From: JABMNT01 sp048262655 | GTDB taxonomy: Bacteria > Pseudomonadota > Alphaproteobacteria > Rhodospirillales > Casp-alpha2 | Reading direction: 5' to 3' | Assembly: GCA_048262655.1 (NCBI GenBank) | Contig: JBLXEY010000004.1 | Location: 124,001-188,000, forward strand | DNA length: 64,000 bases | In this document: positions 8,158 through 15,729 of the stretch, piece by piece | How the letters are laid out: each line of letters opens with the position of its first letter | Numbering within the stretch: the stretch's first letter is position 1 | Position numbers and translations under genes: made by a program | Notes under the pieces: generated by a model | Database searches by the model: none | What the model was told of the DNA's origin: nothing | The model's input: the letters and a program-made list of their open reading frames with translations, nothing else

Positions 8158-9099
8158 TTGACCCTTACTGAAACGAGAAGCCCTTTGGCCGCTGAATTTG
8201 TTGCAAGACCGCAAAATACCTTGCACGGCATTATCTGGATGCTGTTGACAGGCATTCTTTTTGTCATCGTCACGGCCATTGTCAGGTATCTGGGGTCTTC
8301 CCTGCCGGCTATTGAAATGGCATTTATTCGCTACGCGTTTGGAATCATCCTGATCCTACCGGCGCTGATGCCCCTGGTGCGTTCGCGCCCGTCGTTACAA
8401 AGGTTGCGGTTTTTTGGCCTGCGCGGCTTTGTGCATGGCTTTGGTGTGATGCTTTGGTTTTATGCGATGGCGCGTATCCCGATCGCCGAAGTCACGGCCA
8501 TTGGTTATGTTGCACCCATTTTCGTCGCCCTTGGCGCGGCGCTGTTTTTGGGTGAAAAAATGCAGGCGCGGCGTATTGCCAGTATCGTGGTTGGCTTTAT
8601 TGGCGCTCTGGTCATTTTAAGGCCGGGCTTTCAGGACATAAATACTGGCCAATTGGCTCAATTATCAGCGGCACCGCTTTTTGCAACATCGTTTCTGATG
8701 GCAAAAAAAATGACTGCATCGGAAGATTCATCCGTGATCGTTGCCATGTTGACCATCTGTTGCACGTTGGTTCTGTTGCCAGGCGCTATTTATTATTGGC
8801 AGACGCCAAATACCCATGAAGTTATCTGGCTCTTTTTGACAGCTGTCTCCGCCACATGCGGTCACTATACGCTGACGCGGGCCTTTCAGGCGGCGCCGCT
8901 CACCGTTACCCAACCACTGACGTTCCTGCAGCTGGTTTGGGCAGCACTTATTGGGGTGGTGATGTTTGGTGAAGCCGTTGATCCGTTTGTGATCTTGGGC
9001 GGTGGGATTGTTGTCGCTTCCGTGACCTACATTTCCCATCGCGAAGCGGTGGCAGCTCGGCGGCAAAACACACCGCCAGCTCCGGCAACCAAAGTCTAA
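8158..9099 (+). CDS. EamA-family (DMT superfamily) transporter
   Basis: A 313-residue inner-membrane protein with about ten transmembrane segments arranged as two EamA repeats (roughly residues 28-150 and 165-295). The second repeat's glycine-rich end, FGEAVDPFVILGGGIVVASV, is typical of drug/metabolite exporters; the substrate is unknown. The start is uncertain. TTG at 8158 gives an N-terminus like that of relatives (a short polar lead before RPQNTLHGIIWML). A second TTG lies near 8185 and the first ATG is residue 28. The downstream MFS gene starts inside its stop codon (TAATG), so the two are translationally coupled. Confidence 0.9.
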   Translation: MTLTETRSPLAAEFVARPQNTLHGIIWMLLTGILFVIVTAIVRYLGSSLPAIEMAFIRYAFGIILILPALMPLVRSRPSLQRLRFFGLRGFVHGFGVMLWFYAMARIPIAEVTAIGYVAPIFVALGAALFLGEKMQARRIASIVVGFIGALVILRPGFQDINTGQLAQLSAAPLFATSFLMAKKMTASEDSSVIVAMLTICCTLVLLPGAIYYWQTPNTHEVIWLFLTAVSATCGHYTLTRAFQAAPLTVTQPLTFLQLVWAALIGVVMFGEAVDPFVILGGGIVVASVTYISHREAVAARRQNTPPAPATKV

Positions 9100-10244
9100 T
9101 GCCGGTGCAATCGCCCTGGTCTCTGGCTTTTGGCGGTTTATTGGCGCTGGCGGTGGCGGTTGGCATTGGACGTTTTGTCTATACACCCATCTTGCCCTTT
9201 ATGGTGGAGGCCTTGGGGTTAACAAAAGGCCAAGCCGGCTGGATCGCTTCAGCCAATTATGCGGGTTATATGTTGGGCGCACTTGCGGCCTCATCGCCCT
9301 GGCTGCCTGGATCCCGGCGTATCTGGATGATTTGGGCCTTACTGATTTGTGTGGTCACAACAGCGGCCATCGGTTTGCTTGATGCGGTCTGGGCCTTCAT
9401 GGCCGTTCGTTTCATTGGCGGCTTGGCCAGTGCCTTTGCGTTTGTCTATGCCTCGGCTTTGGTGGTTGAGAGGCTTATAAAAATTGGGCGGGGCGGTTTG
9501 TCAGCGGTGCATTTCGGCGGGGTCGGCATTGGCATTACCCTGTCCGCCTTGATCGTTTCCGGCACGGTGTGGGCAGGCGGTGATTGGAGAGGGCAGTGGT
9601 ATGGGGCGGCAACGGTATCCTTGATTGCAGCACTTTTGGTGTTCTTTCTTGTGCCCGAACAACACGGTGAGACCATCAAACGGGAAAAAGGGGTGTTCAA
9701 GCCAGGTCTGTTTCCATTGATCTTTGCCTACGGCCTCTTCGGTTTTGGTTATGTGATTACGGCAACATTTTTGATGGCGATTGTGCGTGATACGGAAACC
9801 GCGCGACAACTGGAGCCGGTCATTTGGTTGGTTGTCGGCTTGACCGGAGCCCCATCGGTTGCATTTTGGCTGTGGATTAGCCGTCGCCTTGGTGTGCTTA
9901 ATACCTTTGCTCTGGCCTGCCTGGCGGAAGCCATCGGCGTATGTGCAAGTGTTCTTTGGGTGTCGCCTGTATCCCTCGTCATTTCGGGTATGCTTCTGGG
10001 TGGGACCTTTATCGCACTGACGGCCCTTGGCTTGGTTGGTGCCCGAACATTTACCACAGGGGACCCGCGTCAGGTCGTTGGCTGGATGACGGCCGCGTTC
10101 GGCGCCGGGCAAATTATCGGTCCCACCTTCGCCGGATCGCTTTTTGATGCCAGCGGCAGCTTTCTCTTTTCCTCGCTGGTGGCCGTAGCGGCCCTGCTCA
10201 TTGCCTCTTTGATTGTCTGGCAAATATCGCGCCGCATTTCTTAG
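9099..10244 (+). CDS. YbfB/YjiJ-family MFS transporter
   Basis: A 381-residue protein with twelve predicted membrane segments. The N-terminal stretch LALAVAVGIGRFVYTPILP and the following WIASANYAGYMLGALAA are characteristic of the YbfB/YjiJ (MFS_4) group, whose substrates are not established. The ATG overlaps the stop of the EamA transporter by one base, so both are made from one message. A dyad upstream of the pair may be the operator. No terminator is evident after it. Confidence 0.9.
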   Translation: MPVQSPWSLAFGGLLALAVAVGIGRFVYTPILPFMVEALGLTKGQAGWIASANYAGYMLGALAASSPWLPGSRRIWMIWALLICVVTTAAIGLLDAVWAFMAVRFIGGLASAFAFVYASALVVERLIKIGRGGLSAVHFGGVGIGITLSALIVSGTVWAGGDWRGQWYGAATVSLIAALLVFFLVPEQHGETIKREKGVFKPGLFPLIFAYGLFGFGYVITATFLMAIVRDTETARQLEPVIWLVVGLTGAPSVAFWLWISRRLGVLNTFALACLAEAIGVCASVLWVSPVSLVISGMLLGGTFIALTALGLVGARTFTTGDPRQVVGWMTAAFGAGQIIGPTFAGSLFDASGSFLFSSLVAVAALLIASLIVWQISRRIS

Positions 10245-10330
10245 ACGATTTATGCGATTATACACTGGCGCTTATCTGAAAAAACGGTTTAGATTTCCAG
10301 CTTGGATGTTTTGTGGAGATGAAAACGTAA

Positions 10331-10810
10331 GTGCCTAAAGAATTTAAAATCATATACCTCGCGGATGCGCGAGAATTGGTTGTGCCATTGGCTCCACTCT
10401 TTATTGATGAGTGGGAGCCTTACTATGGGCGACAGGGCCCCGGCGATGCCGAAACCGATTTGAACGATTGCTGCAATCACGATCAAATTCCGTTGGCGCT
10501 GGTGGCGGTCGATAATGATGGTGAAATCATGGGAACTGCGGCTTTGAAAGCCCGTTCCATTGAAACTCACAGACATTTAGGTCCCTGGCTGGCCGCGATG
10601 TTCGTTGTTGAACGTCACAGAGGGCATGGCGTAAACGCGGCGCTTGTTGCCGCGATTGAAGAAAATGCGATTCGTCTCGGATATGAGCGTATTTATGTAG
10701 GCGCACGCGGGATGACCAGCGCCATGCGGGAAAATGGCTGGGAACTGTTGGATGAGCCTGAATCCCAGCGAGGTCCCATCGAAATTTATGTCAAAGAGCT
10801 AATGATTTAA
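10331..10810 (+). CDS. GNAT-family N-acetyltransferase
   Basis: A 159-residue protein with the GNAT fold. MFVVERHRGHGVNAALVAA matches motif A, where the R-G-x-G-x-A/G loop grips the acetyl-CoA pyrophosphate. GTAALKARSI lies on the preceding strand, and the C-terminus ends with the typical strand IEIYVKELMI. The start is GTG at 10331 after a distant GGAG; the closer ATG at 10319 is out of frame and soon stops. The acyl acceptor cannot be predicted. The arsR operator lies directly after the stop, so the next operon starts there. Confidence 0.88.
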   Translation: MPKEFKIIYLADARELVVPLAPLFIDEWEPYYGRQGPGDAETDLNDCCNHDQIPLALVAVDNDGEIMGTAALKARSIETHRHLGPWLAAMFVVERHRGHGVNAALVAAIEENAIRLGYERIYVGARGMTSAMRENGWELLDEPESQRGPIEIYVKELMI

Positions 10811-10814
10811 TATA

Positions 10815-10840
10815 AACACTTGAACAGTTGTTTAACTATA
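10815..10840. promoter_or_regulatory. SmtB/ArsR-type 12-2-12 operator
   Basis: Two 12-base halves, AACACTTGAACA and TGTTTAACTATA, flank a central GT; the core TTGAACA/TGTTTAA is a near-perfect dyad. It ends 14 bp before the arsR start. From memory it closely resembles the cyanobacterial smtA operator (AACACATGAACA-GT-half-site), the standard 12-2-12 site of ArsR/SmtB zinc sensors. The likely role is autoregulation: the apo-repressor binds and metal releases it. Confidence 0.7.
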
Positions 10841-10854
10841 GATACTGTTAAGCC

Positions 10855-11172
10855 ATGACTGTTGCATTGGATGATCCACAAATTTCTGCCGTCGCTGATA
10901 TGTTCCATTTGTTGGGCGACCCGACGCGCTTAAAAATTGTCTATTCCTGTCTTGATGAGATGCGGAGCGCTGGTGATATCGCGAAGGATACCGGGGCGTC
11001 GGCTTCTCTGGTCAGTCATCATTTACGCTTGCTAAAAGCGGCGCGTCTTGTGCGATCTGAACGGCGCGGCCGCCAGGTCTTTTATGTGGCAGCAGACCAC
11101 CATATCCGTCACGTGCTGGGCGACATGATCGACCATATAAACGAACCTGAAGCCTTAGAAGGGGCGAGTTAA
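10855..11172 (+). CDS. ArsR/SmtB-family metal-sensing repressor
   Basis: A 105-residue winged-helix dimeric repressor. LLGDPTRLKIVY and SASLVSHHLRLLKAARLV form the recognition helix-turn-helix, and the wing is RSERRGRQVFYV. The C-terminal helix contains Asp81, His83, His94 and Glu97, exactly the D-x-H-x10-H-x2-E alpha-5 metal site of SmtB/CzrA zinc sensors. There is no CxC in helix 3, so an arsenic or cadmium alpha-3 site is absent. It probably represses itself and the CDF exporter that starts in its stop codon (TAATG) via the operator at 10815. Zn(II), or Co(II), is the likeliest inducer (inference). Confidence 0.93.
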   Translation: MTVALDDPQISAVADMFHLLGDPTRLKIVYSCLDEMRSAGDIAKDTGASASLVSHHLRLLKAARLVRSERRGRQVFYVAADHHIRHVLGDMIDHINEPEALEGAS

Positions 11173-11798
11173 TGTCCGTTACCTGTTGTCATCAAACGCC
11201 GAAGGCCGCGCCAGAGGGCTCATACCGTCGGGTGCTGTGGATCGCTCTGGTGATCAACGCCAGCATGTTTGCCGTTGAATTGATTGCCGGCTGGCAGGCG
11301 CGTTCTGTATCGTTGCAAGCCGATGCCCTCGATTTTTTTGGTGATGCAACGACCTATGCGGTGACGTTAATTGTTCTCGGCATGAGTGCGCGCTGGCGGA
11401 CAGGTGCGGGAATGGCCAAGGGCATATCACTGGGTGTTTTTGGTATCTGGGTTATGGCGACAACCATTATCCGTTATTACGAAGCGGAGCCACCGGTCGC
11501 GGAAGTCATGGGCGCAATCGGGTTATTGGCGCTGGCAGCGAACGTGTTTTGCGCTTTTCTTCTTTACAAATTTCGTGCCGGTGATTCCAATATGCGTTCC
11601 GTCTGGCTCTGTTCGCGCAATGACGCCATCGCCAATGTCGCCGTTGTTGCGGCGGGAGTGGGCGTCTGGGCAACTCAAAGTGCCTGGCCTGATCTGATCG
11701 TTGGCGGGGGCATCGCGCTGTTGTCGCTTTCGGCAGCGGCGTCAATCATCAAGCAGGCGATGGGCGAGTTTAAGACTGAACCGCGTCACGCCCATTAA
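11172..11798 (+). CDS. Short CDF-like cation efflux protein
   Basis: A 208-residue inner-membrane protein of the cation diffusion facilitator fold, with six segments from about residue 20 to 190. TM2 reads QADALDFFGDA: Asp51, Asp54 and Asp58 lie where zinc exporters have the site-A residues, with aspartate at the position usually held by histidine. TM5 reads SRNDAIANVAV. The family's ~90-residue cytosolic C-terminal domain is missing; the protein ends soon after TM6 with a short tail, EPRHAH. The N-terminus has Cys5, Cys6 and His7, a possible metal entry site. Coupled to arsR, it should export the metal that ArsR senses, probably zinc or cobalt. Confidence 0.85.
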   Translation: MSVTCCHQTPKAAPEGSYRRVLWIALVINASMFAVELIAGWQARSVSLQADALDFFGDATTYAVTLIVLGMSARWRTGAGMAKGISLGVFGIWVMATTIIRYYEAEPPVAEVMGAIGLLALAANVFCAFLLYKFRAGDSNMRSVWLCSRNDAIANVAVVAAGVGVWATQSAWPDLIVGGGIALLSLSAAASIIKQAMGEFKTEPRHAH

Positions 11799-11801
11799 AA
11801 A

Positions 11802-11821
11802 ACCCCGCTGAGAAGCGGGGT
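11802..11821. terminator. Bidirectional intrinsic terminator between CDF gene and trxA
   Basis: ACCCCGCT, loop GAGA, AGCGGGGT form an 8-bp GC-rich stem. It is preceded by A6 (a U-run on the minus strand) and followed by TCTTTC. It lies between the convergent arsR-CDF operon and trxA and can serve both. Confidence 0.8.
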
Positions 11822-11855
11822 CTTTCGGCGCTTGTATCCAGAATTTCAGGCTGGC

Positions 11856-12173
11856 TTAAAGCTCACCTTCAACCCATTCAACGAGTTGACTCTTTGGCGC
11901 TGCGCCAACTTTGGTAGCTGCAACTTCGCCATTTTTGAACATCATCAGTGTCGGGATGCCCCGAATGCCATATTTGGATGGAACGCCAGGGTTATCATCG
12001 ATATTAATTTTTGCGATGGTGACTTTGCCTTCCATTTCCTGCGCAATTTCTTCTAAAGCGGGAGAAATTTGTTTGCAGGGGCCACACCATTCTGCCCAAA
12101 AATCTACAACAACGGGTCCGTCAGCATTCAAGACGTCAGCATCGAAGGATGCGTCTGTTACCTCTTTTGACAT
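11856..12173 (-). CDS. trxA: Thioredoxin
   Basis: The major cytoplasmic thiol-disulfide reductant, reduced by thioredoxin reductase. The 105-residue protein has the redox motif WCGPCK (Cys30, Cys33), the buried Asp (VDFWAEWC) and the cis-proline loop GIRGIPTLMMF. AGGA lies 7 bases before the ATG. It follows addA on the same strand after a 97-bp gap, an order common in alphaproteobacteria. It ends at a strong hairpin. Confidence 0.96.
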   Translation of the reverse strand: MSKEVTDASFDADVLNADGPVVVDFWAEWCGPCKQISPALEEIAQEMEGKVTIAKINIDDNPGVPSKYGIRGIPTLMMFKNGEVAATKVGAAPKSQLVEWVEGEL

Positions 12174-12270
12174 TATTTATTCCTATCAAGGGGTTACGAA
12201 AAAGGGGGCCAAAAGGCACCTGTTCGACGCCTTAACCATCCTGCAAATCTAGGCATCGACCCGCTTGCCG

Positions 12271-15200
12271 TCAAGGCTCATAAGGAGACAACACCTGTTC
12301 ACTCAGCCACATGGCCCGTGGGGTGTCGGTCCATAACAAGACAGTTTCGATGGGGAGCGCGGGATAGATACCTCTCAGGGCTGCCCGATATAAGGCCATT
12401 TGCCTTAAATACGGAGGCGGGACATCGGCTTCATTTTTTGGTGGCGGGCGGTTGGTTTTGTAATCAACGATGATGATGCGCGAATCCGTCAACACGAGCC
12501 TGTCAATTTGAGCGGATATAATGCCTGTCTCAATGCCGCTGCCAACAGTTCCCACCAGCGGCACTTCAGCTCTGGATTCGGGCCCAAATAAAATAGCGAG
12601 TTGCTCATCTTCCAAAACGGCCATGGTCTCGTGGTGGATCTCTGATTGCTGATCTTTGGAAAGCTCATGGGTCGCCAGAGCCAGATAACGCCGCATTGCA
12701 TCGTTCCATTGGTTTGCTGGTAAATCCGGCAAGGTTTGCAACAACCGGTGAATCAGCGTTCCGCGTTTAAACCGCGCCCCATCATCATCGCCCAGTGGCG
12801 AACGAATGGGAGGGTCATCGCTATCCGGGCGTGATGGATTGAGTGGCGACGGCGGGATCGGTTCTGATGGTGGTGGCTGGGTCGACCATGCTGGTAAAAC
12901 CATATCGGCTGCCCGCGTCGTTGTCATCTCATCCCGGTTATCCGGTTCTGCTGATTGGCCTGTTTCCAGCCGCAAGGCGGTTTGCGCGTCATCAAAAGGG
13001 AACTCAACCGCTCCCTGATCTGTTAATCCACGTTCAACCAAATCATACCAGCAGCCTTCACTGCGCCCGCGATTTGTTTCCCAGCCACATACATAAAGGC
13101 GATCCTGGGCACGGGTCAGGGCGACATAGAGTAGCCGACTGTATTCATCCAGTGCCTGATCGCGGGCTTGATCGCGCAAGTCCATGCAAATGGTCTCTTC
13201 GTTTTCTTTGACAACGGGCCAGAATAGCAATGGTTCGTTATGGGACTTTTCCCAATAGAGGCGCGTGTCGAGCCGCGCATCGGGGGTTGAGCAGGTGTCG
13301 GGTAGAAAGACAACATTGGCCTGCAGCCCTTTTGCACCATGTACGGTCATAACGCGAACTTCGCCGTGGCCCTGCTCCAGATCGCGTTTGATCTGGGTAT
13401 GCCCGGATTCCAGCCAGTGCAAAAAACCTTCCAGACTGGGCGGGTGGTCCCGCTCAAAGGCAAGGGCCAGAGACAGAAATTCGTCAATGGGGTCTGCGGC
13501 ATCGGGGCCTAATCGGGCCAGCAGATCATGTCGTCCGCGTTCAGCGCCTAAAAGCTGCGAATAAAATTCGTACGGCGGAACAAAATCTGCCGCATTGGCC
13601 AACTTTTCGAGGCGCCGTGCGGCGTTGTCGTAGCGATCCTGATCTGCCCGTTTTTCCTGCAACCGACGCCAAAGGGTCATCTCTTTCGGTCGGTTATAGG
13701 CAAGGTCAAACAAGTCATCGTCATTAAGTCCGATGAGCGGTGTTTTCAGAACAACCGCCGTATTCAGGTCGTCATCAGGTAACAGCGCGAACCGCCCCAT
13801 TGCAACAAGGTCCATAACGGCCATCTGTTCGAGTAGAACCATCCTGTCGCTGCCGGCAACGGGAATTTGGCGTTGTTTGAGCTGACGAACCATTTCTTCG
13901 GCGAAGGCCCCACGGCGGCGCAACAGGATCATAACATCGCCCGCTTGTATGTTGCGTCCCGCTGATGGCAGGTATTCGCCGTCCCTGAACCAGCCCGCGA
14001 GCGTATCGGCAATTTTTTCTGCCAAGCGGGCCGGGGGGCTTTTTTGCGACATTTGGTCAACTGGCGCGTCCCACGGGTCATCTTCACTGACGTCGTCTGG
14101 TGTCATTGTCGGCCACAGTTCAATAAGCCCGGCCTGACCATCGCGGAAGGACAAATGATGGATCCGTTCATCTTCGACCTGTAACCCCTTGGGGGCGTGT
14201 TCACCGGTAAATACGGAATCGACGGTTTTTAGAATGGCCCAGACAGATCGGAAGGAAAGCAGTAGCTCAACGGACTGCCAGCGGCGTTCCGCATCTTGTG
14301 CCCGAGTCGCAAAATGAGATCGCATTTCTGCAAATTTTGCCGGGTCCGCACCTTGAAAACTATAAATTGATTGTTTTTGATCCCCGACGGCGAAGATCGT
14401 TCGTTCCAGAGCGCGGCCTTCGCGCTCCGCGCCATCGCCTGAAAAAAACTCAGACGCCAGCGCTTCAATCACTTCCCATTGTTCCGGGCTGGTATCCTGT
14501 GCTTCATCGACAAGAATATGATCGATACCGCCGTCCAGTTTAAAATGAACCCAACTCACACGGCCATCACCGAGCAGATCACGGGCCTTGAGAATCAAAT
14601 CATCATAATCCAGCAATGCACGAAAAGCTTTTAACTCTCCATAGGTGCGGATCAGGGTGTCACCCACCTGAACCAAAGCACGCGTGGCTTCAGCAATCTT
14701 TAGTCCTTTCAGACGGTTTTCCATATCCAGAACCCGATCTTGTTCCTCTAACAAGATAGGGATGACAGTGGCATCAGCCTGTTTGGCACCTTTTGTCGCT
14801 AACCGGCTTTCCGCGGAAGCTGCGCCTTTCTGGGTGACAAAGATGCCTTTGTAGGCGGAATAGGTTTCCAGGACTTCGGCATCAGATCTGGCTCTCAAGA
14901 ATGAACGGATCAACGCCGCTTTCTTTTGGTCGGTTGCTGTTCCCTGATCAAGGGCATCGCAGGCGCGGTCGAGTGCCGCGTCATCCCGTCCGCTCTGCCC
15001 TGCCAAAATCCCACTTTCCGTATCGCCTTCGCGCAGACCCAAACGCTGGCGAACCGCTCGATCCAGTCCCTCAATACCGCCATGGCGCGTCAGTAGTTCT
15101 CGAAGGTGATGACGGTGGCTGTCGAGAGCTTCCATCAGTTTGTCAAAACTGGATTCGTCAACAAGACCGGCGATAAAGGAAAAGGCTTCGCGAATTTGGT

Positions 15201-15729
15201 GATCGCCATGGCTGGCACTTTGCATCAAGTGATCTCGGGCTTCCAGTCGCAGTTCGTTGGCGGTCCGTTCATCGATGACGCTGAAATGAGGCGCGACGTT
15301 TGCTTCGATCGGAAACCGTCCGAGCAAAGATTCGCAGAAGGAATGGATGGTACGGATCTTTAAACCACCCGGTGTATCGAGCGTTTGCGCGAACAATCGG
15401 CGTGCCGATTGAATGTGGGCATGGCTGGGTGTGTGGCCTGTGGTTCGGTGCAGGTCGGTAATCAATTGCGCTTCGGTCATAACCGCCCAGGTCCCCAATT
15501 GTGCACTCAAGCGATTCGACATTTCGGCTGCTGCCGCCTTGGTAAATGTCAGACACAAAATACGTGCTGGGGGAACGCCTTCCAGCATCAGGCGCAGAAT
15601 TCGTGTGATTAGGACACGTGTTTTTCCGGTCCCGGCATTGGCACCGACCCAAACCGATTGCATGGGATCAGCCGCGATGATCTGGCCTCTTATTTGATCA
15701 TCTGAGGGACGGGTTACCGTTTCGCTCAT
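12271..15729 (-). CDS. addA: Double-strand break repair helicase-nuclease subunit AddA
   Basis: AddA is the UvrD-type helicase and nuclease of the AddAB complex that resects DNA ends for RecA recombination, the alphaproteobacterial counterpart of RecBCD. Using the ATG at 15729 it has 1152 residues. Motifs in order: Walker A GANAGTGKTRVL (near residue 30), CLTFTKAAAAEM (Ia), LVDEAQDTSPEQW (II), VGDQKQSIYSFQGAD (III), VMTVHGAKGLQANVVFLPD (V), LLYVALTRAQDRLYV (VI). The C-terminal RecB-type nuclease includes IIIVDYKTNRPPP. The start overlaps the addB stop (ATGA), which is why I prefer it to the upstream GTG at 15759. Both subunits come from one message. Confidence 0.95.
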   Translation of the reverse strand: MSETVTRPSDDQIRGQIIAADPMQSVWVGANAGTGKTRVLITRILRLMLEGVPPARILCLTFTKAAAAEMSNRLSAQLGTWAVMTEAQLITDLHRTTGHTPSHAHIQSARRLFAQTLDTPGGLKIRTIHSFCESLLGRFPIEANVAPHFSVIDERTANELRLEARDHLMQSASHGDHQIREAFSFIAGLVDESSFDKLMEALDSHRHHLRELLTRHGGIEGLDRAVRQRLGLREGDTESGILAGQSGRDDAALDRACDALDQGTATDQKKAALIRSFLRARSDAEVLETYSAYKGIFVTQKGAASAESRLATKGAKQADATVIPILLEEQDRVLDMENRLKGLKIAEATRALVQVGDTLIRTYGELKAFRALLDYDDLILKARDLLGDGRVSWVHFKLDGGIDHILVDEAQDTSPEQWEVIEALASEFFSGDGAEREGRALERTIFAVGDQKQSIYSFQGADPAKFAEMRSHFATRAQDAERRWQSVELLLSFRSVWAILKTVDSVFTGEHAPKGLQVEDERIHHLSFRDGQAGLIELWPTMTPDDVSEDDPWDAPVDQMSQKSPPARLAEKIADTLAGWFRDGEYLPSAGRNIQAGDVMILLRRRGAFAEEMVRQLKQRQIPVAGSDRMVLLEQMAVMDLVAMGRFALLPDDDLNTAVVLKTPLIGLNDDDLFDLAYNRPKEMTLWRRLQEKRADQDRYDNAARRLEKLANAADFVPPYEFYSQLLGAERGRHDLLARLGPDAADPIDEFLSLALAFERDHPPSLEGFLHWLESGHTQIKRDLEQGHGEVRVMTVHGAKGLQANVVFLPDTCSTPDARLDTRLYWEKSHNEPLLFWPVVKENEETICMDLRDQARDQALDEYSRLLYVALTRAQDRLYVCGWETNRGRSEGCWYDLVERGLTDQGAVEFPFDDAQTALRLETGQSAEPDNRDEMTTTRAADMVLPAWSTQPPPSEPIPPSPLNPSRPDSDDPPIRSPLGDDDGARFKRGTLIHRLLQTLPDLPANQWNDAMRRYLALATHELSKDQQSEIHHETMAVLEDEQLAILFGPESRAEVPLVGTVGSGIETGIISAQIDRLVLTDSRIIIVDYKTNRPPPKNEADVPPPYLRQMALYRAALRGIYPALPIETVLLWTDTPRAMWLSEQVLSPYEP

